From positions 11,926 through 75,925 of the forward strand of contig JADHZB010001535.1 of the NCBI GenBank assembly GCA_015657535.1: a stretch of 64,000 bases of DNA. The letters run 5' to 3'. Position numbers and translations under genes: made by a program. How positions within the stretch are numbered: the stretch's first letter is position 1; every line of letters begins with the position of its first letter. The notes beneath the pieces were generated by a model. That model ran no database searches. It was given only the letters and a program-made list of their open reading frames with translations, and was not told the DNA's origin. The stretch comes from Nephromyces sp. MM_2019 (Eukaryota; Apicomplexa; Aconoidasida; Nephromycida). Shown in pieces: positions 23,401 to 41,500 of the stretch.

Positions 23401-24065
23401 TTTACAGGTGATGTGTGTTTGTGTTCTTGCACTAATAACGCTGTTATCCACCGAATACCGGTAATTTCTTACATCGGCAATGTGTGAGAATATCTCTGCT
23501 TTAGCGCTGTGTCGAAATCTTTTCATGAAATGGGTTAAGGAATTTATGGGTGGGAAGATCGTGATATTTGAGGCTCCCTTACTTTTTTTTTATATTGTTT
23601 TGCTCTGCTTGAAGCTTTTGTGTGTGTTAGTTTGCTTCTCAGACATGTCATACCTGTATATGTGCATCTCACATACGGGGATTCCTGTAAACATTTATAC
23701 CACTTTTTTCTCGAATATATGCATCTTTATGTGTATATAACTTTGCAAAGATTATTGCGTAGGCTGTCTACTTATGAATTTAAACTTCAAATATATATAT
23801 GCTCCTTTATGATAATTTTTCACAATGTCTGGAATCTTATGTCACTCAAGGTTTTTTCAGTCTGTATTCTCTGCTCAAAAAATGGATCGCAGTTTCGTTA
23901 TTTGTTAGCGTATAGGCTGTAAAATTTCATATGATCAGCTGTACATTTGCAGTCAATTCCTTGCATACATGCTCACTCACCCTCAAAAGCTCTCCCAGGT
24001 ACTTACACGCACAAAAAACTCATCTACGAAGTGATAAAACTTTTTTTTTACCAGAGGAAGCTTCC

Positions 24066-25638
24066 ATGAATTTTTTTTTAATATTTCTTCAGCTGCTTGT
24101 CGGTGCAACGCCTGGCTGTTCTGCATGCAAGGTAGAACTTTGTGTGAAGAGCTTCCCTGAAACCTGTGGCGACAGTAACTCAGTATCCTACAGATGTCTT
24201 GGTAAACTTTTTTGTTTTTTCATGCCTCATAGGTAGAAGTTATTTTCATTTAATAGTTCTATTTTCATCTGATTTATGGTTTTTTCATCTTCTGAGAAAT
24301 TTCAAGGGTTCTTCTTTGAGGATTAAATTGAGTCAAATTAAGGTTGAAGGAGGGGGTACTACTGTGAGTAAACTGCGATCTTCACATATGAGCATTGCGT
24401 GGATCTATGGAAGCATCGTGCCATCATAATTTAGAGAGTGTAGTACAAAGTTTATTGATTAAGCGAACTATTTTTACTTTTTGACTCGGGGTTGTCTGTT
24501 TTTGAATATAATGATTTTAATCGAATGTGAATAAGTTGTCTGCTGTAATCTTTTGCTGCTGACTTATGGGTTTTTACAATCTTGACGGTATATAAGTAAC
24601 AAATATTTGATAATTTCTGTATTTGCCACTTCATTCGCTGTGTATCCATAAACCTTTTTTTGTGTTTTCTCGTGGCTTTTTGCTAGCTTCATGCGTAGTT
24701 TCAAGTCGGATTTTATCTTCCATGTTGTATCTCAACTTGTACCTCCTTCCTGTAAAGCGGCTTTATCGTTGTCACTAAAACTTTTGCTGTTTGAAGATGA
24801 TAAGAGATTCGCTTAGGATTTTTTCTTATATCTAGAACTGCTTCTTCACATTGCTATTTATCTCTGCTGCTTGTTTTATTTTTGATCTTCTTTTGCTGCT
24901 GTAGACTAGTTTTTCCATTCTATTTCATGTTTTTGCTCTTTAGATTAACTTCTCATCAACTATCTCTTATTCCTTGCGACAGATCGCCTATCGCTTGCGC
25001 CTAGACTAGTGACGATATCAATTCTTTTCATAGCCTCCTCTCTATCCTTCTACGGTGAGATTGATGGAACTGATGTGCTTTTTAAGGGCTTGCTCTTTTG
25101 TGTTTTCTTGTCCTTAAAAATGAGTTTTTATGCATCTCCATGATACTATCACCTATTGTGATGTTTACACACTTAACTATGAAAAGTAGCTTGATAAAAA
25201 ATATATCATTGGTTAAGACATGGTAGTTATTTAACTCTTATAACAATATTCTGATTTTTGCACATTCCTGGGCGGGGCTGTCTATTAAGAAAACGCGATA
25301 AATACGGTGTATATATCTTTTTTTTGGCCGATTCGCTATGCCGGATAATTTTCACTTTTTTGTAGGAATGATTCATTCACCCAAATTCTTTTCAAGTTTT
25401 CTTGTTTACAGCTATCCTGAAGCAGTTATCTGTATGGTCAGATTATATAAAGCCATTCTTACTAATGGCGCTTGAGGGCTTTCGGTGGCTAAGCTCAAGG
25501 ACTTGGCGGTTTACCGCTATTCATAGGGGGCAAGGGGGGTCTGCCCCACGGAATAGACAAGAATTTCAAGTACACTCAGGCTTGATAACTGAGCGTCGCC
25601 AACTTATATCCCTAGACAGCAATGGCAGGTTTGAATAG
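24066..25638 (+). CDS. Small Cys-rich type I membrane protein (3 exons)
   Basis: Exons 24066-24201, 24983-25054 and 25412-25638 join in phase 1 at both introns (donors GTAAAC and GTGAGA). The product of about 144 residues opens with a signal peptide (MNFFLIFLQLLVGATPG). A short ectodomain with five cysteines follows (CSACKVELCVKSFPETCGD, SVSYRC). Next come a membrane helix (LVTISILFIASSLSFYA) and a basic cytosolic tail ending DSNGRFE-stop. The layout suggests a single-pass protein of the secretory pathway or cell surface. I recognise no family. Confidence 0.6.
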
Positions 25639-28235
25639 AATAAAATTTGCAATTGAGAACTTTAATAGTTGGTATATTATGAAACCCTCTAAAATGATTT
25701 TCTGATCCTATATTATTCATCAAGCCTGTGCATCTAGGGATGCTGTCATTTTTTTTGTTTGCGCGGGTAGATAGCGTTTGCTCTTTGTTTTTAGCTATAG
25801 TATATAAGGAGGGAATACTAATAGCAATGACAGAAAGAATTAGGAATAGGGAATAAAGAGTAAGAAAAGTCGCCAGAGTATAAATTTTTATTGGCGCTTT
25901 GCTCGCAAAATTGTAGTGTTGGTAACTTAAGTTAGCAAAAAACGGTTGCACCAGTGAAGAACTGTGATGAATTTTTGTTCGGTATGTACTAACCGCAAAC
26001 CTATAATTTTTTGAAAGAAAATTTGTTCTTCATGTTGAGAGCGGAGCTGAGCTAGTAAGGGATTTAAATTCACCAGGTGCTATATTTTCTGACGGCGGGC
26101 CTTTTCAAGCGCTATATTTTAAAGTAGGAGACGAAGGAGTGAGCGCCATAATTCTATGAGCATCTGAAGTGCTGGATGTCTACTTTTACAAAGAAAAGAA
26201 TGAATTTTTTGATCAAATTCAAGCATGAGCGGTGCACTACATTGTGCCTGCGGTATGACTAGAAATCTTTCAGATATTAAAGTGTTCATAGATACCATTC
26301 AACCTGAGTCTGTAGTGAGGCTACGCACCGTCAGCGTAATGACTACATATGAATATCGCTCCCTCTTCATATAATTCTCAAGATGGCTGAGGCGCCCTTT
26401 TTGCTTATACTGTGTGCGTCGAACAATTAGAGCTTTCAGCGTAGCCGTAAAAGAACGAAAAATAAACTCAGTGCAAGATATAAGGATAAAAACCTGTAAT
26501 GCCAAAAAAAAGCCATTTTTTGCCATCCGATGATAGCAGGAATGCAGAGCTAGCTTACTCTTTAGTCGCAAGCCTATTGCAGAAAAGGATTCCTTTGCAT
26601 GGAATGTCGTAGATATCAGTAGTTTCCTTGATGCCTACTTTGCTCCAAGGGAAATCTGGCGTGATGCTCTTAAGATGAATTAGCTTTTTTAGGCCTTTTG
26701 AACTCCTTTGAGCGATTTCGGTTTGCCTTTTATTTTTGTGAAATTGCATGGTCTTGCAGTAAATAAAAGGAAATTCACAAAATTTCCGTGACTTTCCGTT
26801 CATACGCTCCTGTGTAGGTGATGTATGGAAGGTAAAAATGGTGCGCACTATTGTTCAAACACCGTGGACAGTCTAACTTATGTAGAGACTGTAGTCAAGT
26901 ACTCCATACTAGCAAATTCTCCCCAGAAATATATTTTTCGGATGATTTCTGCTGCTCTTTGCATTCCCCTTTTACATTTTAAAGGAGAAAATGTAAAGCT
27001 AGGGAAGACTTGCTGAAAGTTGATTTCTGTACGCTTTTGATGAGTTTATAAATCCTTTTCTGCATGTTTTTCTGTAAATGCCCAGCGAGCATATCTTTAA
27101 TAGAGAATGAATCAGCATAGTGGGACGATTCTGTCGACTTATCGCTGCTATTGCAGCGGCTTGCACTATACCGTAACGCTCGTATTATAATAACAAGGGG
27201 GGGTTCGCCTCTTAAAAGAAATTCAAAGTGCAAAGCTTAATTTCTGAGATTAATGGGGTACGTTCTAGCGATGTGCATATAATTAAATACTGGGCTTTGA
27301 TGCTAAAGTTTGGAAGAGTCTAGATAGGTGCTCTTCCGGCGTAACCAGAAACTTCTTAACTTCTACTCAAAAGCAGAATAAAGGCGGAATGCTAAAGCTA
27401 AAATTCACTGAAGGGAAGCTTCGCTAAGATACGCATCTCATTGCCAAAATACCCCACGTTAAAACCTACCGGGGAAGTTAGCTACATGCTTCCTTTATGA
27501 TTGATCATGAATTCCCGTTTGTGGATTCACTATATAGTAGCCAGTAGAACGTCGATGTTGTCTCCGGTGTGATCAGCGATGCACGCTCACGTGAAGAACA
27601 AAAGACGAAAACATCCTATTTAGGAACGTAAGGCTGGAAAGCCGATTACAATTTAAAATATAATTAGATAATTGTCATTCAGAAATACGAAGTACAGCTG
27701 CCGGCAATACACAGTGTCTGACATATTATGTACCAGGAATGAAGATAAAAAGCTAGCCAGGTTGTTTCAGAGGAGGTATGTATTTGTCCTCGGTATAGCA
27801 GGTGAAGAAATAATTGTTTAAATGGCTGTAATGAAGAAAAATCCACTGCCTTGAGCCACTGAAATGGGTAAAATGAACATAGATACCAAGCAATTAGTGT
27901 AATTGTGTTCGCTTGTACTTTAACATTGGAAGCCGGCGCGCAACTACTGCTCTAGGAGGCAAGTACTGCAAAAATTGTATAAATATCAACAAATATATAT
28001 TTAATCGACGCAAAAAATAAATTACTCTGTTTATCAAAAGTCCATGAGGTACAAGTTGCCTAGGAGACAAAAATAGTAGAGCAAAAGTCTTTCTATAAAC
28101 GGTAAAATCAAGCATACATTCTGACAATCCTGCAAAATTTTCTGCGGAATAGGGGAGATGAACAAGAGGCAGGAAACTCAAATCCTGGATCATAGGTAGA
28201 ACAGTTACCTTCTTTATGTAAAAGGCTAATATCAA
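25604..28235 (-). CDS. Run of minus-strand ORFs, gene structure unresolved
   Basis: Five minus-strand ORFs of 84-115 codons follow one another: 28235-27894, 27233-26979, 26848-26555, 26571-26299 and 25951-25604. The first ends with a plausible terminal exon (acceptor TTTTTGCAG, then YLPPRAVVARRLPMLKYKRT and QLH-stop). Others include TEIAQRSSKGLKKLIHLKS and a hydrophobic helix (TLATFLTLYSLFLILSVIAI). They could be exons of one or two genes, or decayed genes, but no phase-consistent chain was found and no domain is recognised. The lowest ORF overlaps the 3' end of the plus-strand Cys-rich gene by 35 bases. Confidence 0.25.
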
Positions 28236-28481
28236 TACTTCGGATCCTATTCAAGGACCTTAAGAGTTACTATTATAATTTTTCCACGAATAACTCGGTG
28301 AACGCAAAGAGGCTCCTCAGGAAACAAGTTCCGTACGTACCATCAGCTCCCTGAGATATTGCGCGTTCCATCCAAGATAGGACACTAAAAAGCTTTGCAA
28401 GCGACACTTACTTTTGTCGCATTTTCGGTTTAGAATTCGGGGAAAATAATAGTCTACCTACCCGCTTGAGATACAAACAAA

Positions 28482-28497
28482 GTGACTCGCGAGTCAC
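28482..28497. promoter_or_regulatory. 16-bp perfect palindrome upstream of the PLPBP gene
   Basis: GTGACTCGCGAGTCAC is fully self-complementary and lies about 285 bases upstream of the proposed start codon at 28781. It is nested in a longer imperfect inverted repeat: ACAAA to the left, ACTTTGT to the right with a 2-base bulge, then GAGAT and GTCTC further out. It could be a dimer binding site in the promoter or form a hairpin in the 5' leader. Confidence 0.55.
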
Positions 28498-28621
28498 ACT
28501 TTGTAAGCAGTCTCAACACGCCGTTCATCCCTTCTTCTTGTCAGCGTTTCCAGATTGTTCTCTCTTTATAGGTTGTTCACGTTGCAACCACTAGTAGTTG
28601 CCACGCATTTTTTGTCTCTAG

Positions 28622-32468
<3,847 letters not shown>

Positions 32469-35400
32469 GATTTAATAGATACATGCTTCAAAATGATGCA
32501 TTACGGCGATAGAGATATTTATTTTATTGTATACCAATTTTGTTTTGTAAATACCATTGAAATTCTCTCGTGTTTTTTCGGCTACTATTTCTATGCTTGT
32601 ATTCCTTGGAAAATATTGTCGCTTATTTTAAGCCTGTGTACTTATCATGATTTCATTGCTGCCGGAGGATTGTAGCGGGATAATTTTTTTTCGCCGGCAC
32701 CGCGCGCAGTTCACTTTTTCATCGCATTTGCTTTATTTATGAGATAGAATAATTACAATTACTGGAGAAATTGGAATATTTGTGTCGGTTTCGCAAAAAA
32801 AGCCATTTTTACCTTCTTATTAATGTTTAGCGTAGATAAAGTGACTTATTTTCTTGATCAGCTGCTAATATGAAGAGCGCACAAGTGCCTTTTTAAGAAT
32901 GCTTCTCTCAAGCGATGCCTCTGCTATTTTGGAGAATCTGGTTGCTCATATGAGGCCTTGAGCACTATATATATTGCAGACAAAAAGACGTTCATTTAAA
33001 AGGCCCTCGGAAATTTGCGTCTCCTTTAATGGAAAATACACTGCATTCTTTTGCGCAAGAGCCCGCAGCGTCTCTAGGAGCGGAAAGGCGGATTACTATG
33101 TTATAGGATTGTTTCTAATTGCTGGCGAATACGGGATATTATTAAAATTAAACTGGTAACTAGAGGAATATGTTTTGCCGGTATCTTCGTTTAAAACACT
33201 CAGTTTATATAATCTTTAAATAGTACCAATTTTTTGTTTCTCAAGACTCCGCATTCTGGATATATAATTTGAGATTTAATGATGGGAAAATTGTGTTTGT
33301 TTGTAAGTATACCAGTATTACTTTGTAGCTTTAGCTAATGATGGAAATAAAGCGGATGACCATTCCCTCCCACATACTTGCTAGGATTCCATCAATGCTC
33401 CCAAATGTAGATAAAAGGCCACTCAACTCGGTAATTTCCCGTTTTTGCGTAAACTAAGATATTCTTAAGGCAACTGGTGTCTTTGAAGCATATTAGAATT
33501 AGCGTGAATATTGCCGCATAAACTACGGACTTCAAATCAGACTAGTTATAGACTCGCTTAGGCACACGCGTGGCTACCCAACACTGTTGTGCTGCTCCTC
33601 CCGTTTGATTTTGTAAAGCTACCACCTTGTATTAATTATCAGTCAATCTCCTCAGAAATAAAGGCTTTCTTTAATTTGCGGAGAACCTTGGTATAATACA
33701 CTCAAAATGCTAATTCTCTGAGGCAGAAATATTGAAGTCTCAGGTACTTCCAGGTTTCCCGTGCTTACGGAAAACGCGCACGTACGTTCTTTATATTCTA
33801 AAGACAAAAAGACTCCTCCCTTTATCCTCCATCAGTTCCACTTCTCAGAATGCTTTTATACGATGCTATTGGGAAATCTGGGGCGATATCAATGTCTTCT
33901 CTGCAAAAATTGGCAAAACAATGCTATTGGGCTGAACATGAGCATTCACATATGCTGGTGCAAAGATGGGAATGTGAGCAAGCTATCTTGTTCCGGGTGG
34001 CTTCTTACAAAATAAGTACCAGAGAACGTGAACACTGTCGTGAAATTACCTAGACATTATTCGCTTCAGCTACCAGTTTACACAGTAATCATTTTAGCTT
34101 TCCTGATTCATACCTTAACTGTGCTTCGTACTTACACAACAAGCGAGTCCCAGTTATGGTTCTACTAATCATCAAAAGGGAATGCCTTTAGCCATAGTTT
34201 GTAGGTTGAGTTACTTTTGTGGTAGCATGAGGCTTGGAAAGACTGCAGTTACCTTACTACTTCTCTAATGGGAGACTATAAGAGTGGGACTACAAGCAGA
34301 TATATAACGTTGACGCAAGCAATTTGGACTGAGGGGCAAAACCATAGGATGCAATAGTATAGCAGAGTTGCAGCAACAATAATTTGGCAAGTTTCGAGCC
34401 ATGAAGAGTCATACATAAGTAAGATATGCATAGTTAGTGTGTAGCTAAGCTGTAGGGACGGCCTCTTGCATTTCAGTGGTTGGGAAAGCTATCGCCCCAA
34501 CTCCGTGGGAGGCATTAGAAATGTGCAAGGTGTTATGCAGTGGGAAAATGCCTCTTGGTGTGCATTCAACACATGGAAGAAGGAATTTAAACACTTTCTA
34601 ACGCATATGACGTCCCTTGTACCAAAGGCACTAAACTGAAGTGGCTCACTGCGTGTGGACTAGGAGACTGAGACACAAAATTTCGTCGTGTAAAAAATGA
34701 CTTCAGATTTTATACTCTTCTAACATTTTCATCATTCTTCCACAAAACTCAGCTTCTTGAAATGCTTACCGCCGTTGTAGCAAACTCAGCAAGTACAGTA
34801 GGATATAGTGCCATATATAGAAAGCCGCTAGATATTTGCCTGAAAAGGTGCACATACAAACGGGCGGGGGTTTAGTTATTTAGATGCTGCTAGCTATTTT
34901 TAATTTTCCCTAAAAGTGCGAGGAGAATAGAATCCCAAACTACATGTTGCCAGCCATTTGAGCTGCGAGTTTCTTGACTTTTCGTTTGCGAGCTCGGCGA
35001 GGGGCTCCACTTTATTCGGTTGCAAATCCAAACTTATCTTGCTACACCATTAAAAGTGGTTATAGAAGTACTCATACCTTGAGCATATGTTCCCATAACG
35101 CATTATTAGTAATCTAATGGCATTATTTGCCAAATATATACTTAAACGGAAGTTTAGATACCCTTCAAATTCATGCTTTACACGTACACGCACATACATG
35201 CGAAGCAACTAACATTCAATCAATATCATTTTTGTGAATGCAGATTTGCGTAGCTTCAGCTAACCTGAGATTGGCCCTACAGTCAAGGCTAGCTTGACAC
35301 GTTGAAGTAGAGTCTCCTTGGGTAGTTTTATAACTTGGTTGTACACATCAATCTGCGGACATAAATTGTTTACCGTTTTTGCACGCATATACTATACGAA

Positions 35401-35597
35401 TATACTTTTGGGTGTACGCACAGGTTCGAAGTGTATTCTATGGATATTTAAATTAAATCGCCCCGAAGACTCTTCTTATCTAGGCTTTTTATGACTTCAA
35501 TGGGGTATTAGACTGTTTCCGCAGAGCATGCGATACCCCTGGATAACAGCTGAATTAATAAAATTAGTGAATTGCTCCATTGACATTTCTCACTTTC
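32469..35597. other. Spacer between the convergent PLPBP and PIG-A genes
   Basis: Three kilobases with no supported gene. A plus-strand ORF at 33850-34053 (MLLYDAIGKSGAISMSSLQK, then QRWECEQAILFRVASYK) looks mildly coding, but the other two plus-strand frames there are also open. No repeat of note was seen. Confidence 0.4.
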
Positions 35598-38500
35598 TTA
35601 CAAAAAACCTATAAATTTATATAGCAAATATAAGGAGGTACCTGCAATACATATGCAGCGCGTCAACGCTAAGCTTATACCCGGTACCGTTTTGCCTATG
35701 TACCATGTAAGAAATGCGGCTAATTTGTTTTTTTCTTCCTTATGAAAGTAAGCGCACCTGCAGAAGTAAGTGCCTAAGCTTGTAACCATGATACTGTTAT
35801 TACTTACCGTTCTGTAAGCTACTAAATCCCAAGAGTACGAGCGCGCAACCTGAATTAGGCGATAAGACGAGGATATCTGAGAGCCGCTTAACGAAAGTAG
35901 TGTTCTTGACGATGCATTATTTGTCGTCGAGTATTTGGTAAAAACTGTAAGAGCTCGGCTAATAGATTAGTATCAGTATAGAAAATATTTTGAAGCAAAA
36001 CTACTTGAGTTCTTTCTAGCATAGATGGTAATACTTTTTTGCCACTACTATGGCTTAGTGCTGCCTTTGTCTCATTAAGAAGTCTTGAGGTGGCGTTTTA
36101 GAATCCTTGTAAATGATTGATCACGTAAGGCTGCAAGTCTATTCTAGAGTTAAAACGAAGTTAACGGCAGCCCAGTATCTTCAGGAGGTTATTCAAAGCA
36201 ACTCAAAATTAAGCTATACGAACAAGGATACACAGGCAATCAGTCCACCACTCTTTCCTACCTACTAAATTAGACATCCAACACACTACCCAGCTAACTC
36301 TGCAATGTTGCTAGGCTAATGTACTACAGAGGGAAGCACCTAAGCAACCCCTCAGATGCGTACAAAAGGCGCTGAAAGAGGGGAATTATTTTTTTTTGCG
36401 TGTTATATTTTCAAAGGGGTAAGCTTACAAGTGGAAAGTAACCTGATGTTCGCAGGATTTCTTTTTCAATGAGTGATAGTGCTCCTTCTAGAATTTTCTA
36501 CCTTTCTTTGTCTTATAAGTTAATCTATGCCATGCACATAAGCAAGCTATAATACCTAATTATTGACTGTGCAACTAGGAATAGAGCCAATCTTTCAAAT
36601 GATGCTGCAGCTAATGTTGTGATCACGTTTGCTCCTGGAAAACGTGTAGCAAAGCTATTTCCCGCGCGTGTATGCATCACAGCGGACACGAATCCGCAAC
36701 AGCTAAATGCTCGTTAAATTGCTAGAGACTTATGACATGATAATGCTTACAATATTTCGTCCCGGCAGAAAGCGGTTATACTCATTCAGGGGAAAAGATG
36801 CAAAATCTACCCTACACTTTACGTTTTTTAATATTTAGTAAAATATGTACGTCCAAAAAAAATCGTTTATATCCCATTTTTTTCTTTAGAGTATCATGTC
36901 CTTTAACTGACTGTGTCGTGGAGCTCGTGCGGCATCACAGTAGGCAGCGTTTTTATAGCAAAGTCTATTGCTTCACATACGGAAACCACCGTAGGCTCCG
37001 CGAGTATCATTGCAGACTCTGGTAAAACCTGCAAAGAATCAGCAATATTCACACACTAAACTGCTAGTAAAGACTAAAAAATGGTTACTTGAATTAAGAA
37101 TATAGGCTTCTGTTTAGTTTAAAAATACTGCGAAGCCACAGTTTGCATACGCTGGTAAAGAGTTACATAAATTTGCACAGTAAAGTCAGTATTTTAATGA
37201 CATTTAAGTGTCATATCGTCCGTGATGGAGCTTCCAAATGATAGCTCCAAACTATAACTAGCTCGAAATTTGACCTCTGACAAGTAGATTACCTAGAAGG
37301 AATACTATAGGAATTTTCGCTAGAGGTACCCCTACCAAGCATTGAACTTAGAATTTGGCAAAGTAACTGCATTTGCATGAAAAACCTAAATTAAATTATG
37401 CAAACATATCAAAAAATAAAATCGACTTGTTCATTAGCAAAATATTTTTAGAAAAAAATCATAGCGCTACTTCGCAAACAGTGCACAAACGCTACAAACG
37501 AAAGCCGGCATTCTTTTTGAGCAAAAGCTTCCAGAATTCCTAAACAAGATGCTTCAAAGATTCTGTTTAACAAGCTTTAACTCTTTCTCAATACACTATC
37601 ATTAAAAGTTAAGTTCATTCATGCATGCACACGTATACGAGCGCTAATCATTCAAATAAGCTAGAACTGAAATTCAGCATGTATTTCATGCGCGAAAAAA
37701 CAGGTTGCTTATACATAAAAAACCATAAGGTAAGCTGCCTACCTCGGGAACCCCTCCAACATTTGTAGAGACAACTAGCAATCCACAAGCACTTGCCTCT
37801 GCAAAATATAAAAAAATTTATAAAACTTGCAGACAGTAATAACTAGATAAGGCACACGTCCAGCCTTCGCTTATAAAATCAAAAAATCTGTGCGCTTCTA
37901 CATCTAGGATTAAATATATATGCAGCAACAAAAATTTCTTAAACTGCAGGGCCTAAACAATTTCTAAAAAATGCATTTTCGTATTATCTAAAAAACCATA
38001 ACTACTACCAATATTTATTAAAGTAAGAAAATCACAACTGAAAAACCTAATCGATAGCTTTTTGCTGCTATTTTCTAATAATATTGCTTTTAATTCCAGC
38101 ACTAAACTATGCACCACTATTTGGTTGCGTCTTCCTCTTTGAAGTTTCAAATCTTATCATCTTAATCATATTAAGCTTTCATAAATTTTTGATTGTCAAA
38201 ATTTTGGCAGCTTTAATCGCGTCTGCGTAGCTTCCAGTATCTTTTGATGACTCAACGTCTACAACTAGGTACCTCAGTCAGGAGTTCATACTCTTCCCAC
38301 CTTACAACACTTTTGCGCCGAATGCATACCTACTTTCCACTAGACATGCTTTTTTCTGTGTTGACAGCATCATATTGCATTCTTCAAAAAATTCTACAAA
38401 CACTTTGCCGTTTCGTTCCTCAAGGATTACTTGAACGATCTAACATTGGCTTATTCAGTAAATTCTGAATGTGCAAATAATATTTTTTTAACTTTGTGTG

Positions 38501-41500
38501 TTTTCATTTCAACAAAACGCAATCGACGCGCAATATTAAGAATATATACAATTAGTTACCTAGAAGGCTTATACAAAATGTCTCTGTGAGTGAGGTATTT
38601 AGAAAAATATGACCTTTTTGTAGGATACCACACACCTCTTCGTTTTTCACTGGACCTAACAAAAAATTCACAGTTGAATTTAAAACATGATAAACTTTGG
38701 GAATTTTATTTTAAGAAAGGCATCAAAAATTACCCAGTGTGTATAAAAAAAACGCGTACTCCTTACAAGTAGGAAAAATAGTAAATAGATAAAATGATTT
38801 TATTAGCTGTATGACAATAAAAAGGTTTTAACCTAGCTCGTTTGCATTCACATATTTTTTTCCTTCAATTTCCCCCTAAAAAAAGCTAGAAATCACCATT
38901 TTTCAGAGTCTCAAACCACATCTGAAGTAGCATAAAATTTCAAAACCAAATACCAAAAAGTTCGGCGATTTTTTTTTAAATTTGCTTCTTCATTAGAAAA
39001 AGTATTGAAAATATTACCTAAAAATTTTATCCGATTGTGCAGACGAAATTGATTGCACATCTCTTCAAGATTACCCCTTTTGGGACCATCTCCGGCTGAT
39101 AAGAAAAACCATATGCATTTGAAGCTGCAAAAAAGCCAATTCTCTTGCTTCTAAAAGCGTTTGCATACCAAAAGCTCCACACATAACCTTTTTTAACACC
39201 AATAATTAGACACAATACTGCCAAAGAAATATTTTTCCAAGCGCTTTTAGGAGCTTCTGCAATCGTTTAAACAATTTCTACTATGTTGTTAAAGTTTTTC
39301 CTTTTTTTGAGCAGCTCAAATCATATAAAAAATGTGATTTTCCTAATTTGTCCAGCTTATTTTGACATTTAATTTTTTCAAGCCGCTAATTTAGAAAAAC
39401 CAAAGCCCGCTTAACGTTTGCCTCAATTTGTTTTTGTATTAATCGAGTTTTTTCGTTTGAACTTTTTTAATCATTTCCTTTTTTATCCTTTAATAGAACT
39501 TCCCAACTTTTTAGAGGCTTATCGACGTGGATATTAAATAAAATCGTTTTAAAAGTAGCGATAATCATTTTTTTCTGGACAAAAAATGGTGTGATAATCA
39601 AAATCTGGCTTCCTCATGGTAATTCTAAGCCTTTACCAAAAAATTTGTTTTCATCATCAGGTAAACTCTAGTAGTAAAGAAGAATAGCTTGGTGAATTGG
39701 TATATTCCCCATTCGAAAACTTATTGCCAAATCTACGCTAAAAATATTCTTCACTCAAGCTACTACAAATTTCTAGTAATGAGCCTTTGAATGATACTAA
39801 AAAGTAGTGCATTCACCACAAAACTTCAAATTTTTTTTTTCATTTTTTAGCTGATTCTAAGCCTAGAAATTGGCATTTCTTCAAGTCGAGTGTGTTGCTT
39901 GAAATGCACAGGAAAAGCAAAGTTAAAAGGCTAGTTATTAATAAAAAATTTAAGAAAAATAATTAAAATCAGGGAAAATAAGTACAAAAAAAAATATTTT
40001 ATTGCAGCGATTCCCTGCAAAATGAGCTTGCCCTCTCATTTTAACTATATAAGCAGCAAGCATAAGCTTAATGAATTGAACTCAATACGCTATTAATATA
40101 TATATATTAATAGCGTATTGAAGCAAGCATATATACTCATTTCTGGTATATTAGAGTGATTTTACTGCATGCACACACAAAGATTTCAGTATTAAAGAAA
40201 TATCTGAAAAAATATAGAAAAATTTTACGTCATTATAGTCAGTCGTAGATACCTATAGTGAAATACACATGTTGATGCGTTTGACACACTTTAGGAATAA
40301 CTTTTGCTAGAATATCTATGCCTTTCCGGAAAGTAAGTCGGCACAAGACTATAATCGAAATAATTGGGGATTCAGGCCTTTTGCTTATGTCAGGAAAAAA
40401 ACACTTTGCATCCTGAAGCGCCGAAAAAAAACAAAATTTTCTTTACGCTAAAATAGCAGGCATTGAGCTTTGATCATTGGTAAAAAAGTGTATAAATCGT
40501 TGAAAATCGCACTTTAGTGGCAGTCTTAAGTCTCGACACACCATAAATTTTCCTCCACTGATTAATTGAATACCTTTAAAAAATAACGTCGATATATTAA
40601 TATTATTTAACATGGATAAGAAAAACAATAATCTTTTGCATATATATTTAGAAAGGAGATAACACCACGAAGGCACTTTTTGTGGTGAAATTTTTTTTCC
40701 ACATTACCACCGAGTTATTTATGGTAGATATCTTCAATGGATCTATTCCACTCCTAAGGAAAAAATTTTCTTTTGCAGTATAAGACACACATACATAATG
40801 ATCAATACCTTTTAAAAAAATTCTTTGACCCTGAAGAAAAACGAGTGAAGGATACAAAAAGGTAAAAAGTAGGAGTTAATTTCTTTTCCTGCTTATTTTA
40901 AGGGATATCTAACCGATAATGAAGCAAATATCAAGAAATTAAAAACGCAACCGCACTAGTTCATTATTGCATTGTGAACCAAACCCAAGCAAATCTGCCT
41001 TATAGAAAAGAAGTAACCATTTTAACAGCATACTTTTAAATTAATCTTCACTGCTACCATCCTGCCAACTTTTTAAACCGCATTCCATTTGACTACAGAG
41101 AAGGGCAAAAAAAGAGAATTCTTTATTTTATTCTAACTACATCGAGTAGAAAAATCCTTGTTAAGATAAATCGCAATAAAAACAATATCGATTTATATCC
41201 AATACTAAACGGGAAACTTATTGGAAACCAGAAAAATTTAAAGTACTCGTAACAAAACTGGAACTGTCAAATTTAAGTGAAATATACCTCAACATTTTTC
41301 AATTCGCTTTAAAAATTTCAAACATAGAGGTGCAATCAAGTCAAAAATCTTAAAATAATTACAAAAAATTACCACTGGAGAGAAAAGAAGACAATTCATT
41401 CTTTTTGCTAATTTAGTAGGTCCAATATAAGCGGAATTTCTCATCAAAGCTTCTCAAAAGAAAGCATTCATTAGGGTTGAGAAAAAAATAAGAAAATTTC

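Noticed and set aside
24452..24649. Minus-strand ORF of 65 codons
   Set aside because: It lies in an intron of the plus-strand Cys-rich gene, is AT-rich and has no splice or homology support.
40443..40676. Minus-strand ORF with a YGVSRL-like alternative frame near 40520
   Set aside because: It looked like the PIG-A SRL motif, but the true conserved exon ([11 protein letters not shown]) is at 40253-40412.
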